The translations under genes were made by a program, and so were the position numbers. A stretch of 64,000 bases of DNA from Apoderus coryli (lineage: Eukaryota; Arthropoda; Insecta; Coleoptera; Attelabidae). This document shows positions 47,490 through 60,300 of the stretch, in pieces. Position 1 is the stretch's first letter. Each line of letters starts with the position of its first letter. The notes below the pieces were generated by a model. That model was not told the origin of the DNA. It searched no databases and was given only the letters and a program-made list of their open reading frames with translations. Location of the stretch: the NCBI GenBank assembly GCA_911728435.2, contig OU452204.1, forward strand, positions 20,186,430 through 20,250,429, given 5' to 3'.

Positions 47490-49690
47490 GGATCGCTGCC
47501 TTTAGATCTTGCTCCAAGATAAGAAGATGAACTTATCAAGGAAATCATCGACAATATACAAGAGTCACGAATGGAAAAATTCAGCCTCTCACAATTTGCT
47601 CATTACATTTTACTCATCATCAGCATTCACTCGCTAACGAGTATGAATTACTCCATTTCAGGCATTTCTGTTATGAACCCTAAGATGGCTACACAGACCG
47701 ATCCTCGAGCCATTAATTTTGTCACGAAATTGACACACCCATTCTCAACCATTTACAGGCTGTTGTAGGTGCGCTGCCCCATCGATGTGTTCTCTCGATC
47801 TTTCTCTGTTCCCCCCGGCAGTTTATGCTTACATTTTACTAGACCTTTAAATAAGGACGATTTATTTATTATCGTCATAGCCGTCGGTGATTCGATAGCG
47901 GAACCGCTAAGTCTGATAATTAACAGAAGTTTCGAGGAAGGCGTTTTCCCTGCTAAAATTACACAGTCAAAAATTATACCCATATTCAAAAACAAAGGTG
48001 ACCCAAAAAATCTAAATAATTACAGACCTTTATCGCTACCAAACCAATTCAGTAAAATATTCGAACACATATCATAAGACTCACTATCCTTGAAAAGTTT
48101 AATTTACTTGCAAATCAACAGCATGGGTTTAGAGCAAAAAGATCAACAGAAGCAGGACTTAGTCAAGCCCTGGAACACATATACAGATCATTAAACAATA
48201 AGGAATTTGTGCTGGGACTATTTTTCGATCTGAGTAGAGCTTTTGACACCGTCAATCGTGAACTACTGATGAGAAGGCTGAATGATGTGGGTGTAAGGGA
48301 AACGGCGGCCGCATGGATATCTAGCTATCTACAATCACGCACACAAATGGTTGAGGTTGATGGTGTTCGTTCTAGAGTAGCATTCACAAATAAAGGAATA
48401 CCACAGGGATCATGTTTGTCACCCACACTGTTTAACATTTTTATTAACGAATTACCGAACAAAATTAAGGAATTCGGAACTCCCGTTCTCTACGCCGACG
48501 ACACAAGCGCCATAATAACCGACAAACAGGAGATAAAGGTCGTGAAAAAAGCACAGCATGTAGTTGTGAAGATAGCCGATTGGTGTAAGCTGAACGGACT
48601 CTCACTTAACGCCTCTAAGACGGTCGCTCTTTCGATTACAGCAAATAACAAAAGGCCTGATAAAAGTTTATTAATACGTATGAGCGGCAAATCCGTGAGG
48701 CAGGTAGATAACACCAAATTTTTAGGCGTAATCACGGACGAAAGATTAACTTGGGGCAACCATATTGACCGCGTCACACAAAAGTTGAGTAGCTGTGTAT
48801 TTCTCATAAGGAACATCAGGGACACTGTGTCGCGTTCGGTCCTCAGGTTGCTTTACTTCGGACTGCTGCAGTCGACTACGGCTTACGGTATAATGTATTG
48901 GGGAGGGACAGGGGATGCAATTAGGGTCTTTATAAAACAGAAAAAAATCATTAGAACAATGACTAAAATAAATCAGAAAACCTCGGGTAAAACTTACTTT
49001 AAAATGCTGAACATAATGACCCTCCCTTGCCTATACATGTACGCACTGATAATTAACATAAAAAGCTATCAGGATCAATAAAAAAAAGAGAAAATATACA
49101 CAATTGAAGCGCTTGGCGGAAAAAGGTAACAAGCCACACTTGTCATAAAAATGAGAAAACTATCTTTGACTGTTGTTCTTAATGAAAGAAAGTGATCTGT
49201 GTTTAATCTTTCGTAATTAGATAATAGGTGTTTTGTAGTAGTTTGTAAATTTCCTTTTACGATTGAAATATTATATTGAATATTTTGCACAAAAGGCAAT
49301 AAGCAACATCAGTATTTAAAATTGCGACATGTGGCTTGTTACCTTTTGCCGCCAAGCTCTTCAATTATGATACGAGAATTAAGGACAGCCTAGAATTGCC
49401 ATTCTCCAGACTATCGAAGGGTCAGAAAAACCCGAACTATATAGGCATCAAATGTTTTAACAAGATTCTGAGAATTGGTGGGTTCGCGGACATGAAAATA
49501 GATAAGTTAAAGCTCGAGCTGAAAGACTTTTTTGTTCGTGAATGTTTTTATTCAGTTGACGAATTTTTAAATTATTAATTGTTTTGTCGCTGTGATACTT
49601 GTAATATGTAACTGTTATACTGTTTGATTTTTATTGTTATTTTGACGAGCCGACAATGTAATGTATTACATTCTATGGCAAATAAAGAAT
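47490..49690 (+). mobile_element. Jockey-superfamily LINE, split by a MITE
   Basis: Coding starts to be recognisable at about 47885 (VGDSIAEPLSLIINRSFEEG, KNLNNYRPLSLPNQFSKIFE). After a frameshift near 48075 it continues as QQHGFRAKRSTEAGL, LGLFFDLSRAFDTVNRELLM, NKGIPQGSCLSPTLFNIFIN, the catalytic VLYADDTSAI (about 48488) and TKFLGVITDERLTWGNH. The frame is lost at an A8 run (49080-49087) and the C-terminal part (DTRIKDSLELPFSRLSKGQK to FFVRECFYSVDEFLNY) follows at 49370-49578, beyond the MITE at 49106-49362. The 3' end is AATAAAGAATTTGATTTGAT near 49680-49700. The tail resembles that of the LINE at 19244-21345. Confidence 0.8.
49106..49362. mobile_element. 257-bp MITE with about 36-bp TIRs, AATT duplicated
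   Basis: The left end GAAGCGCTTGGCGGAAAAAG and the right end (other strand) GAAGAGCTTGGCGGCAAAAG continue to match through GTAACAAGCCACA. AATT occurs on both sides (49102-49105, 49363-49366). The surrounding LINE reading frame (N-I-H-N-Y-D-T-R) gives the empty site, so the insertion footprint is certain to within the AATT. The interior has no coding potential. The superfamily is not clear, as a 4-bp AATT footprint is uncommon. Confidence 0.75.
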
Positions 49691-49870
49691 TTGATTTGAT
49701 TTTAGATTACAATCTTTGAAATTGGCATGCATTTCAAATGAGCATCTTGGTATTAAGGAAAGTAATTATTACCACTGATGAGTAAACTGACTATTAAATT
49801 GAAGTCGAGTCGTCTAACAAAACTATCGATAATTTGGCATTTAAAAAAAAGCTTCTTGGCCCATAACCTT

Positions 49871-50521
49871 TTTTTTTTTTTTTGTAAAGGGTCCGTTCGA
49901 CGGTTTCACTGCAGCCTCATAAGCTTATTGTGATCACAGATCTGTGATTGTGAATATTATGCCCACAGATCTAGAAACTCTTTTCTAGACTTGTGATTAT
50001 GCCACCCAATCCAGCAGCCCTGTGCCCTCCACTAACTTGTGGAGTTCAGTTATGTGTTGGGTATCAATATCTGCTGGCGCCATCAGCGCATGCCCAAAAA
50101 TAGCGTGTCGTCTTCGTTGTAGAGCTACACACTCACATATTACATGGTAAGCTGTTTCAACTGCCCCATTACACAATCTGCATTGCAGGTCTCCGTTATA
50201 CAGCCCCATCTTATTTAGGTGGTCTCTCAGAGCGCAATGCCCAGTAAGGAGTGCCATAGTTACTCGCATCCTGCTTAATGATAGCAGTTTTTCAGTGCGT
50301 TTTATTGCTGCACCAGGTATGAACCTCTTCCAATGCTCCTGCTTGGGAATATGTTCCTAATTTGCTCGCTTTTGGCTCAGCACTTGAGGAGTTCCCTCGC
50401 CGTTCTTTTAGACCAGCCATCGCAGGTTCCGTGCCAGTATATGTGGTTTCAGAGGCTTGTCTAGCCAGCCAATCCGCTCTCTCGTTGCTCGCTTCGGTGG
50501 TACATATACTAAAATTGGAAC
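49871..50521 (-). mobile_element. 5'-truncated R1/Jockey-type LINE with RNase H tail and 13-bp duplication
   Basis: GGCCCATAACCTT occurs at 49858-49870 and 50522-50534. The poly(T) from 49869 is the poly(A) tail of the minus-strand insert. Coding remnants: NERADWLARQASETTYTG (end of an RNase H domain), then MALLTGHCALRDHLNKMG and the CCHC-like LQCRLCNGAVETAYHVICEC, usual at the C-terminus of such LINEs. One frameshift separates the two parts. Confidence 0.8.
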
Positions 50522-50665
50522 GGCCCATAACCTTACATTTGTCTTGATATTTTTTGACAAACCACGAATTGCCAAGTGCCGCAAAAAACGAATTTGTATT
50601 AAAATGAAAAGCATTTTATTACATTGAAATAGTCGTTTTTTAATAAAATTAAAAAATTGAATGAA

Positions 50666-53600
50666 TTACATTTTAATGTGGTGCAGTTTCCTATTTAACT
50701 CCTCAAATTTCAGTATTTTCCTGATAAAGAAGTCTCCATATCGATGAGCCACTTTGGTGTCGGCAATGTGAATCATATCATTATCAATGTAGAAGTCCAG
50801 CTGAAAACATACAAACATGTCAGTACTTCACATAATATATCAGGAAGATTTTACCTCAGAACCGCTCTGGAATTTACCATCCAACCCTGACGCGCCTTTA
50901 GACCAAACTACATTCTTCATTTTATGTTTGAAGCACAACAAGTGAATTAAAAGTGACTGCATTTCTTTACTGAGATCCCATTCATGGTTTCTATTATTCT
51001 GAGCCATAAAAGTTGCCAACTTGCTTAATGGCAAAGTGGTATAGAGTTTTAAGTAGCTTCTGATAGTTGGAATCATCCTAAAATCAAATTCCAGTTAAAA
51101 AAAGCTTCAACTCAACTCCAATTCAATTCAAACCGTTGTTGCTGCACTTCCTCCATAAACACATTCGTCTGATGGGTGATCATATCTCTGGAGTAATCAT
51201 CCGGTGCCGAATCAACTGGTGGTGGTGAAGGGCTAATAAACTTCGGACACGCCAACTTGAAGCAACTCTCAAACTCTTGCAAATCGCCATACTGCATTTT
51301 GTACATCTTTTCATGACAATTAGTCTCACGCAAACCTTGTTGAATGCTTTCGTCGATGCATTGTGGATGCAGAACTAAACAAATAGCCAACAAATGGTAC
51401 ATTTTCTCTGTTTGCTTGTTCACCTGGTCGTGTTGGTACGTTTTCGATGCAAACAACTGTTTAGTACGTTGGATGAAGAGCAAACTATTGGAAAACGTAC
51501 GAATAGCATCAGAGTAACGTCTCATCATCATATAAGCAAACCCAACATAATAGGAAGTTGAGATTTGACATGATGGAATATGCGCGTACTGGGATTTTTT
51601 ATGCACTTCAATGTTTTCCAACACTTTAATAGCTTGATAGTAATCTCCCATCAAAGAATGGAGTCGTAGGAGGCCTAAAACAAGAATAAATAACAATTGT
51701 CGCCGATCCCAGACCTAAAAAATATTCTCCTCACCTACTAAACTGAAATATCCCAACATTTTGTAGAAAGGATGTCTACCGAATTCCCCAGCAACTGAAT
51801 CAGGATCACCGCCAGTAGCATACACTTCCAACTGTTGTTTAATGTTACTTTTCTCCACCAAGGAATGTAGTACGTTCAGTACGCACAGAACATTCCACAC
51901 TTTGTTGTTTGCATTTAACATTTCCAAATCCTCAGGCGATTTGTTATGCAAACGGGCACGACATTGGGAGAACGATTGGAACTATAAACAAAGATTAGCA
52001 GGTTATGAGCCCAGGACAAAGCATTGACGTTTACCTGATAGACAAACTCGTCAATCAACTCCCAGAGCCATAGATCGGGTAATTCGAGCGGTACTGGATC
52101 TTCAGCACTAAGAATGTAGTTAAATAAGTCACAATAGTTGTAGAACGATGCGAATCTGTGGTCCAGTGATGGTCCATTTTGAAGTTTAGCGTAAATATGA
52201 CGGAAATACAATTCCTTGTAGAGGATCATAAACACCTGTAATGAAAAAGAAAAATCAGGGAGTCTGGCAATTCAATAATTTAATTCAATCTACTATATGG
52301 GTGTTTGCAGATGCATCGATTCCGACAAAAGTTGTTCACACATGAAGAGCTCTTTTCTTCAGCTGTACAGGACAGTTTTTCATTAAATTTGGTTCCAGCA
52401 AAAGATGAAACGCCCCCATATCACAAAACAGTGGATAAATAAAGAGCCTGCGATATCACTCAGCTTAACGCCACCAATTTTTATCTTTAATTCTGCTTTG
52501 AGTGTCCTTCGCAAATACGAATTGTTAGATTATTTCTCATTATTTAGTGAGAGGCATTGGTGTCCTGCTTGATAGTTCCCAGTCATTTGCTGCTCACATT
52601 ACTGGCATTTAGAATGCTGGAATTTCTAAGACGAAGTACTGCCGATTTCACCAACATGAATTCATATTTAAGTGGTCGTATTCCTCTCTGGTTCGACAAG
52701 TTCATTGCCCTGAACTATTGGTTAAACTTGGAATTCACGTGCCGCCTAGAAATACACGGGCGTTCAACATATTTCATGAGCCTTTACACAGGTCCAATAA
52801 CAACGCCTCAAGTTCTTTTATAGATACACTTCCGGCTCTAGCGAATCGTTACCAGTAGCAGCTCAATTTTTTTGGTGACTCGAGGATCTTTATGCGCGAG
52901 CTGAATAGGATATTTGGTCCCAATGACGTGTGGTAGATTGGGATAGACTTCCCTTGGAAGCAAGATGCAAACACCAGTGTGTAGTTTGTGTCGTCTTTAA
53001 ATTAAAGATCTCAACGTAGCCCTTCACACGAAAGAGATTTCAACTATGTGGCGCGGCAGTTAATTGGTTAGAACACCTGACCGGCAATCGGGAGATGTTG
53101 GGTTCGAATCCCACATGTGACAAGGATTTTTTTTTTTCAGTTCGTATACAATATTAGTTTATTTCATGTTTCTATAGTTGTATTTATTGTTAGTGTTGTT
53201 ATATTGTTAGTTATTACTATTATCAAACCGAAAATATCACGGAGAACAGCAAGCAGCAGTTTTCTCTTCCCAATCCCCTCGTATAGCCGATTGTAATATT
53301 GTTATACCACAAATAATAACTTATTTATGCCACAAGTCTAATTCAAAATCAATAAAACCATAGCTATCTTTAGAATCCGCAATTCATTAATATTAATAAT
53401 CAAAATCGATGAGAGATAAATTAATTCTCTATTTTTTCTCAAATATTTCTACAACTAACACCATATCACGGGTTTTATTAATTATTTAAATGGAGAAATA
53501 CAAACATTTGTTTATCAAAACCGATCATGTAAAAGAAAGAGTGTTAGAAGAAATTAGAGAAAAGGGAGATCAAGTTAAAAACAAATTGAGAAGTTTGAAT

Positions 53601-54338
53601 CATATGAAAAACGGAGGTAAGCACATAACATAGTATACTTTGTATAAAACCAACACTCTATACTGCGCTGCTTAGGTACCCCACTTCTGTGACGTAATGT
53701 CCAGTAATGTCAAGCAAAAAATTGTTCTGTATGCCATATAACCTCTATGAGCCTATTGTTAATCCAATGTTGTCAAGTTTAATTAACAAATTACTTACAG
53801 AATCATTACCAACAATTTCCTCAACATCTGCCGCCTCTGGCCACGCAGTGTTCTCAAAATACTCTTCAGTCAGCTTCTGCCATGAATGTTCGTATAATGA
53901 CTGCAATTCAAATACCAATCCCTCATTAACGTTGTTCCGGAAATACATTAAGAAATTCTTAACATTTTCTGGTATTTTACTTCTTTTATATTCATCGGAT
54001 TTAACATGGGAACCATAATCATCTGAACCACCATAATCGTGGACCTTGAAAATAAAAAGCAATCGTCAGTAGGCTATGATGAGAGTACTATCATCTCAGA
54101 TTTAAGTTAATAATGTCAACTGTTGTTATTATTGTAAAATGTATTTTTTAAACGATATATATAATGGGATTAGTACCAGCAAAACATGTAGGTATGTTTG
54201 AAATTATTTTATTATTTGTAACATATTTGATACTTAGTATAATTATTGGTCACACATGCAATATTAAATTGGAAAATATGTTGATGTAAACTCAAAATTA
54301 ATAGGATGTGTTACCTGATCGTAGTCGTCGTTATACAT
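50666..54338 (-). CDS. eIF3L: Eukaryotic translation initiation factor 3 subunit L
   Basis: Exons complement(join(50666..50800, 50855..51077, 51134..51674, 51735..51981, 52035..52235, 53799..54044, 54315..54338)) join in phase to 1617 bases, 538 residues, near the usual length of about 560. eIF3L is a PCI-domain subunit of the eIF3 complex, which binds the 40S ribosome during initiation. Diagnostic strings in order: [14 protein letters not shown] at the N-terminus, [134 protein letters not shown] and [20 protein letters not shown]. Nothing is missing or broken. Intron 2 (52236-53798) contains the first coding exon of iPLA2-VIA on the other strand, and eIF3L exons 1 and 2 lie inside iPLA2 intron 1. 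Confidence 0.95.
52540..52930 (+). mobile_element. Decayed LINE family B fragment in eIF3L intron 2
   Basis: Shifted frames give [32 protein letters not shown] and [20 protein letters not shown], then LPALANRYQ. These line up with the C-terminal part of LINE B (GFILRSTTDFQDIDCLL and the FRVPRFNTNYASRSPLYRAC region). Confidence 0.55.
53048..53138 (+). repeat. tRNA-derived SINE or tRNA pseudogene
   Basis: Contains an A-box-like TTAATTGGTTAGAACACC and a perfect B box GGTTCGAATCC. An anticodon arm CCTGA-CCGGCAA-TCGGG pairs fully, with GGC in anticodon position. The acceptor stem pairs poorly and position 33 is C instead of T, so a working tRNA is unlikely. A run of T (53127-53138) follows as a pol III terminator. 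The adjoining 3' sequence may be the SINE body. Confidence 0.6.
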
Positions 54339-57300
54339 CTTACAAATAAGCCCTTGATTTTTACTAAGAATAAGTAATACTCAATTCAACTTCTGGTTTA
54401 TCCAATTATTGTTAAATAAGATAATAATAAGTAGTAAACTACTAGCAGCAATCACAATGAGCAATGAGCCGAACTTATAGGTTAGAAAAATTGTAATGGC
54501 AGTTTTGACATTTGAATAGTAATCGAAAACCAATGAATAAGAATAGATATTAGCTACCTTCTCGCACCACCCACTCAATTAAATCACTTTAAATCAAAGG
54601 TCAGAAATTTGGAACCAGAACCAGGAATGTCTCCTGTATTTTGGGAGGGATGATTGCGACCCTGTAGAAAGTACAAAGATCAATAATAAACCTGCATTCC
54701 GTAGAATTTTGACAAAAGATAGCGCCATAGCAGAAAATTAATACCAAGATTTCTTACATCAAATAAACAGTAAAAAATTTATGCTAAATATATGTTTTTA
54801 CTTAATTTCATTTTATTGGAGTTTCTTTTAAAATACTCAGGTCATTGTCTTTAATGTTTATAAAGACAATGCTCAGGTTTTGGCCGTTTGCACTAACAAT
54901 TTTAGCCAGCACCTAACGTTAGGGAAGGAATAAGTGCAAACAAAATACAAGTTTCATGTATTATGATTATGCAAGTGAGTATGAAAAAGTTCCTCACATC
55001 AGTTGAACTGTCATTTGCCTATATCTGTCAATACCTTTGATTGAAGTCACTACATTTTTATATATTTAAAAAAAAAACAAAAACAAACAAAATATTTTTT
55101 AATCATTTGTAAACATTATTCTATGCATTTATTGCTTTAATCTTTCAAGTTTCACGTTTCACATAATGCGGGTATTTCCTTAAATGTTAAGCGTAAACAA
55201 ATAATTTATTATAAACAAACATTATTTATTAGTTATCTAAAAAAATACTTTATCTGAATTCAATCCGAATAATGCAGTACATATTTGTTTAAATAATAGT
55301 AGGTATTGTCGGCACTGATGTAGTTGCATTTGTATAGGATATATTAATTTAATAGTTGGAGAAATTACTGAAAACTGCTATAAGATGATGCAAGGTATAT
55401 TTAAGCCTCATTTCAAATATTTACAATTACATAATACGAATTTATTTCACAGCTATAAGAAGTTTTTGGAGTGTAGATCCAAGAAATAATCAAGTAATAG
55501 AAACTCGGGCAAATGCATATACATCAAGGCATATATGCGCTAGAGAGGATGGTTTGGTATTGTACTCCCCTAATAAAGACGACAAAAAGGATACCAAACA
55601 AAATTACGAGATTGTACTACACAGACCTACAACGGAAACTTTAGTTCAAATATTTAGGTAACATTTACGTTTATATTTACTAAGTACCAATGAATGATTC
55701 TGATACATTTTCAGCCTTTATCGTACTAATAACTCGGATGACGTTCAAGTTAAATTTACTATATTTAAAGACAAACTCCCAGTGTTTATTGAAATTGCTA
55801 AAGAGGTAAATTTAATACATCTAAATAAACTAAAACTTATAAGTAAATTAAATTTAGATGTGTAACTGTCATGGTTTGCAAAAGATATGCGACACGTTAA
55901 TAGACAATCCAACATGGACCCTAGCGCATTTAGCGGCTCATTTTGCTCTCTATGAATCCTTTAACAATCCACAAATAAATTGTTATTTGAATAGTAGTGA
56001 GACAAATAGTGGCATGTCTCCTCTTCAAGTCGCTATTAGTACGCAAAATTTAAAAACAGTGCAAATGTTAGTTTCTGCTAACTGTTCTTTAGAACATCTG
56101 GATAACAAGGGAAATTCAGTTTTTCATTATGCTGCTAGCACTACTAAGGATATAATTTCAGTAAGTAATCCCTTCTTCAGTTTTCGTGTGTGCGATACTG
56201 TTCAGGACCATGACTATTCTTGTAGACATTGGCTCAAGGTGCTTCGCCTCAGTGTTTGAATATGAGGAATAAAAATGGCCATACTCCTCTACATATGGCA
56301 TGTTTAGCCGATAAACCAGAGTGTGTTAATGAACTTATGTTAGCTGGCGCTGATGTCAATAAAAATGCTGCGTCAAATGAATTTCTAGAGGACAAATGTA
56401 TGGAGCCAGGATATGTTGGAAATTTTTTACAGGTACATTGCAACTAATTAATTTATTTTTATTAGTTAGTGACAGAATAGACAGTTGAAGTGCTTCCATT
56501 TACGTCAAAGTTGACAGCTACGCGTGCGCACGTCGATTTTCTTTGCGTTTGGGTTTACGGCGCTACGTGCTCTTGCCAAATTGTGTAGTTTTTCTTTAAA
56601 CTCATGATAATTTTTAGGGAAAGACCAATGTTTTGTACCAGAAAGATATGAAGAACGGTGGTACACCATTACATTGGTCACAATCGAGGGAAGTTATAGA
56701 ATCATTAATTGATGCTAATTGTAATATAAATGCGTTGAATTTCGAGCTTAAAACTGCATTGCATGTAATGGTAGAAAGAAACAGGTAAATACCATGCCAG
56801 TGTAGTTTAAATAAAAAGTTTGATGATGATGATGTTTTAGATTGGAGTGTGTTGTAGCATTGCTAAGTAGACAGGCTAAATTAGATGTAGGAGATAAAGA
56901 TGGTAATAGACCGCTACATTTTGCTGTTGCTGGCGGTTTTCTACCTATAATGCAAGCTCTAATTGTGTTTGGTGCTGATCTGAATGCTTTGAATAATGCT
57001 GGAGAGACACCGAGACATATTATGACTAAAGGTAGAACACAAGTTCATTAAAATGATAAAATATTAGTGTTTGACTTGACGAATGTTATTGTAAACAGAA
57101 CTGCGCACGAAACGGATACATTGAATTTGACGCTTATGCTCAAAATGTTAACTTTGTTTCATTAATAGAGATGAAGATATGTATCGATATATTCTATTCG
57201 ATCTCAATTTCTTTTTCAAGTTGAATCTACGGGGTAACTCAAAAATGTTTCTATTTATTTTCGATAATAGATAGAAACATTTTCAGATTTTCAGCTCTGG

Positions 57301-60300
57301 CAATTCTTTTTTTTTAATTAATTTTTGAATTTTTTTTGAAATTTTTTTTTTTATTTTTTTTTTTTTGAAATTTTTTTTTTATTTTTTTTTTATTAAATTT
57401 TTTTTTTTTATTTTTTTTTAAATTTTTTTTTCTTGAATTTTTTTTTTCTTAATTTTTTTTTTTTTATTTTTTTTATAACCCTCAATGACTTTTTTCATAG
57501 ATAAAACTACCACACAACGATTGGGAAATCCCGCAGGGATTTCTTGTTTTAATCCTTATAGTTTCTGATAGTGCTGTCTATTCGATCTCAATTTCTTTTT
57601 CAAGTTGAATCTACGGGGTAACTCAAAAATGTTTCTATTTATTTTCGATAATAGATAGAAACATTTTCAGATTTTCAGCTCTGGCAATTCTTTTTTTTTA
57701 ATTTTTTGAATTTTTTTTGAATTTTTTTTTTTTTTTGAATTTTTTTTGAAATTTTTTTTTTTTGGAAATTTTTTTTTTATTTTTTTTTTTGATTAATTTT
57801 TTTTTTAATTTTTTTTTTATTTTTTTTTTCTTGAAATTTTTTTTCTTAATTTTTTTTTTTTTTATTTTTTTATAACCCTCAATGACTTTTTTCATAGATA
57901 AAACTATCACACAACGACTGGGAAATCCCGCAGGGATTTCTTGTTTTAATCCTTATAATTTCTGATAGTGCTGTCTTTGTCGTCGAACACCTGCAAAAAA
58001 TGACCGCTATCTTTGTGACTTAACTTAAAGCTGCACCGAAGGTGCAGCCGCAGGTCTGTCTATATAGAAAATTTGTTTTTTGCTGCATCCCAACGGGTAC
58101 TTTTCAAGGGGATTTAATGCGGCCACACTATTTTATTAATTAATTTAATTACATCTGCAAAAGTTCATTTTGTGTGCGACGCAGATATCAACTATTTCCC
58201 ATAGGTTATTGAAAAATATATGATCACATCCACCCATCTGACGGCTCTCATGACACTGTCACTTTAGTTTATTATCACTTTTCCAATAATTTTACTTCAA
58301 ATACACAATGACAACTTCTAAATTGACTACAACTATATGGAATAACCATTTTATAACACTACAATATACAACATGTTGATAGAAATTGATCTTAAACATA
58401 AAAATAATGCCGACAACTCTTAGGCTATTAATGTAAACAAAGAAAATAATAATAAACTATTTGACACAAGCAATTTGTCTGTCGTTAGAAAAAACATCTT
58501 ACCAAAACCAAATTATGACGTGAACTAGAAGTGTCAACTAAACTAAAATAAGTGACACCAACGTTAGAAAAAAATACTACCAAATTATGACAAACCAACG
58601 AACCATGTTAGAGAGATATGCTATCCTAAAAAATAACGTCCGCCGCTATTAACGTTAACGTTAATTTAACACCAACGAGTTTCAAATAGAGGGATGTGGT
58701 AGTTCTAAAAAATAACGTCACCTATGATGATAATCATATTATAGGCAGCCATTTTTAGGCTAGCAGATTTAAAATACCTGTCTAATATATTTATAGTAGG
58801 TATTTAGTATAAAATGTTATAAGGTTATTGAATTTGACAAGTGGATTTATTATTTAAATTAAGTATTTATCAGATTATAACAACATTAATTAATAAGCAG
58901 CATGTACAGGGTAATGCAAAAAAAAACATTAATTAGCCGAGATTTAACAAATTTTCTAGATTGCAATCGACTAAATTTTATACACTTTAAATTTATATAC
59001 GGGGTGAGTCAAAAATGAATTTGTTTATATTTTTTTAAGGTCAAAAAAGTAATATTTTGAATAATTTTTTGATTTAGATTTGAATTCATGATTTCTTTAG
59101 CGTGTAATTATAAGCTCGTAGAGGTGATCTACGGGGTAACTCAAAAATGTTTCGATTTATCTTCAATATTTTTAGGAGGTATATAGATTTTTGAAAAAAA
59201 TTTTTTATAACCCTCAATGACTTTTGTCATAGATAAAACTACCACAAAACGACTGGGAAATCACGCAGTGATTTCTTGTTATAAATTATAAAACAGGTTT
59301 GCAAAATTCATAAATATAGCGTAGCATATCAGCAATTTTCACTTGAGTGAGCATTCTTTCAACAAAGTTGACAAAGTGACAGATGATCAGTTCAGCTAAG
59401 CTGACAGCTGGTTTGTCAGTTCTTATGTGTCAACTGGCTTGTCTATATGACAGTGTACAGTTAAACATTGTTATAAAGCTTTTCGACTACATTTTATCTT
59501 CGTTTGTGTTTGACTTCGTACAAAAAAAATGAATTAATATTCTCTGGACATATGGTCTCAACAAAGACATGTTTTTAGAACAAGAACCGAATCTGTTACA
59601 CTACCTGCATGCTGTTGGAGCTAAACGTTGTGAACCTGATATGCCGGAATGTACTGACGGTTGTAAGTTTGGCGCCAACTACGATGGTATACCACCTCCA
59701 AAAGTAAAAACTGAAGTCGTAGACTTAATTCGACTTTAACCGTCGTGTGTTATTTATTTTGAAGGTGATCGGTCCAACGAATAGAGATGTTTTGAACCAG
59801 ATGTTATCGGTGGCTGGTATGGCTGTTGCTACCGATAAACATAAACATAGCAAATTTCCAAATAAGGGACGTTTACTAGTTTTAGATGGGGGTGGTATTC
59901 GTGGATTAGTTTTAGTCCAAATGCTGTTGGAGTTAGAAAATGTTTTTGGGAAACCGGTGCACTTTTGTTTCGATTGGTTGGCGGGAACTAGCACTGGTGG
60001 CATCTTAGCTTTGGGTAAACACCAATTTTCCTCGCCTCCTTATCTGATTATTACTTCCGGTTTATTATTTTAGGCATAGCCTCTGGCAAAACAATGAGAG
60101 AATGCATGTGCCTGTACTTCAGGTTAAAAGTATTAACTTTCGTTGGTATTAGGCCGTACTCCAGTGAAAGTCTGGAGAATGTCTTAAAGGATACATTTGG
60201 CACAGACACTGTCATGTCGGATATCAAATATCCAAAGGTAAAAAATAATGCTACAAGCAAAAGTACCTACCCAAGATTTTATGGTGTAATTTCTAGATAA

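Noticed and set aside
53048..53121. Functional tRNA-Ala (anticodon GGC)
   Set aside because: The acceptor stem does not pair and the base before the anticodon is C.
57698..57910. Lys-rich 70-residue open frame on the minus strand
   Set aside because: It is only the reverse reading of T tracts in a tandem intronic repeat.
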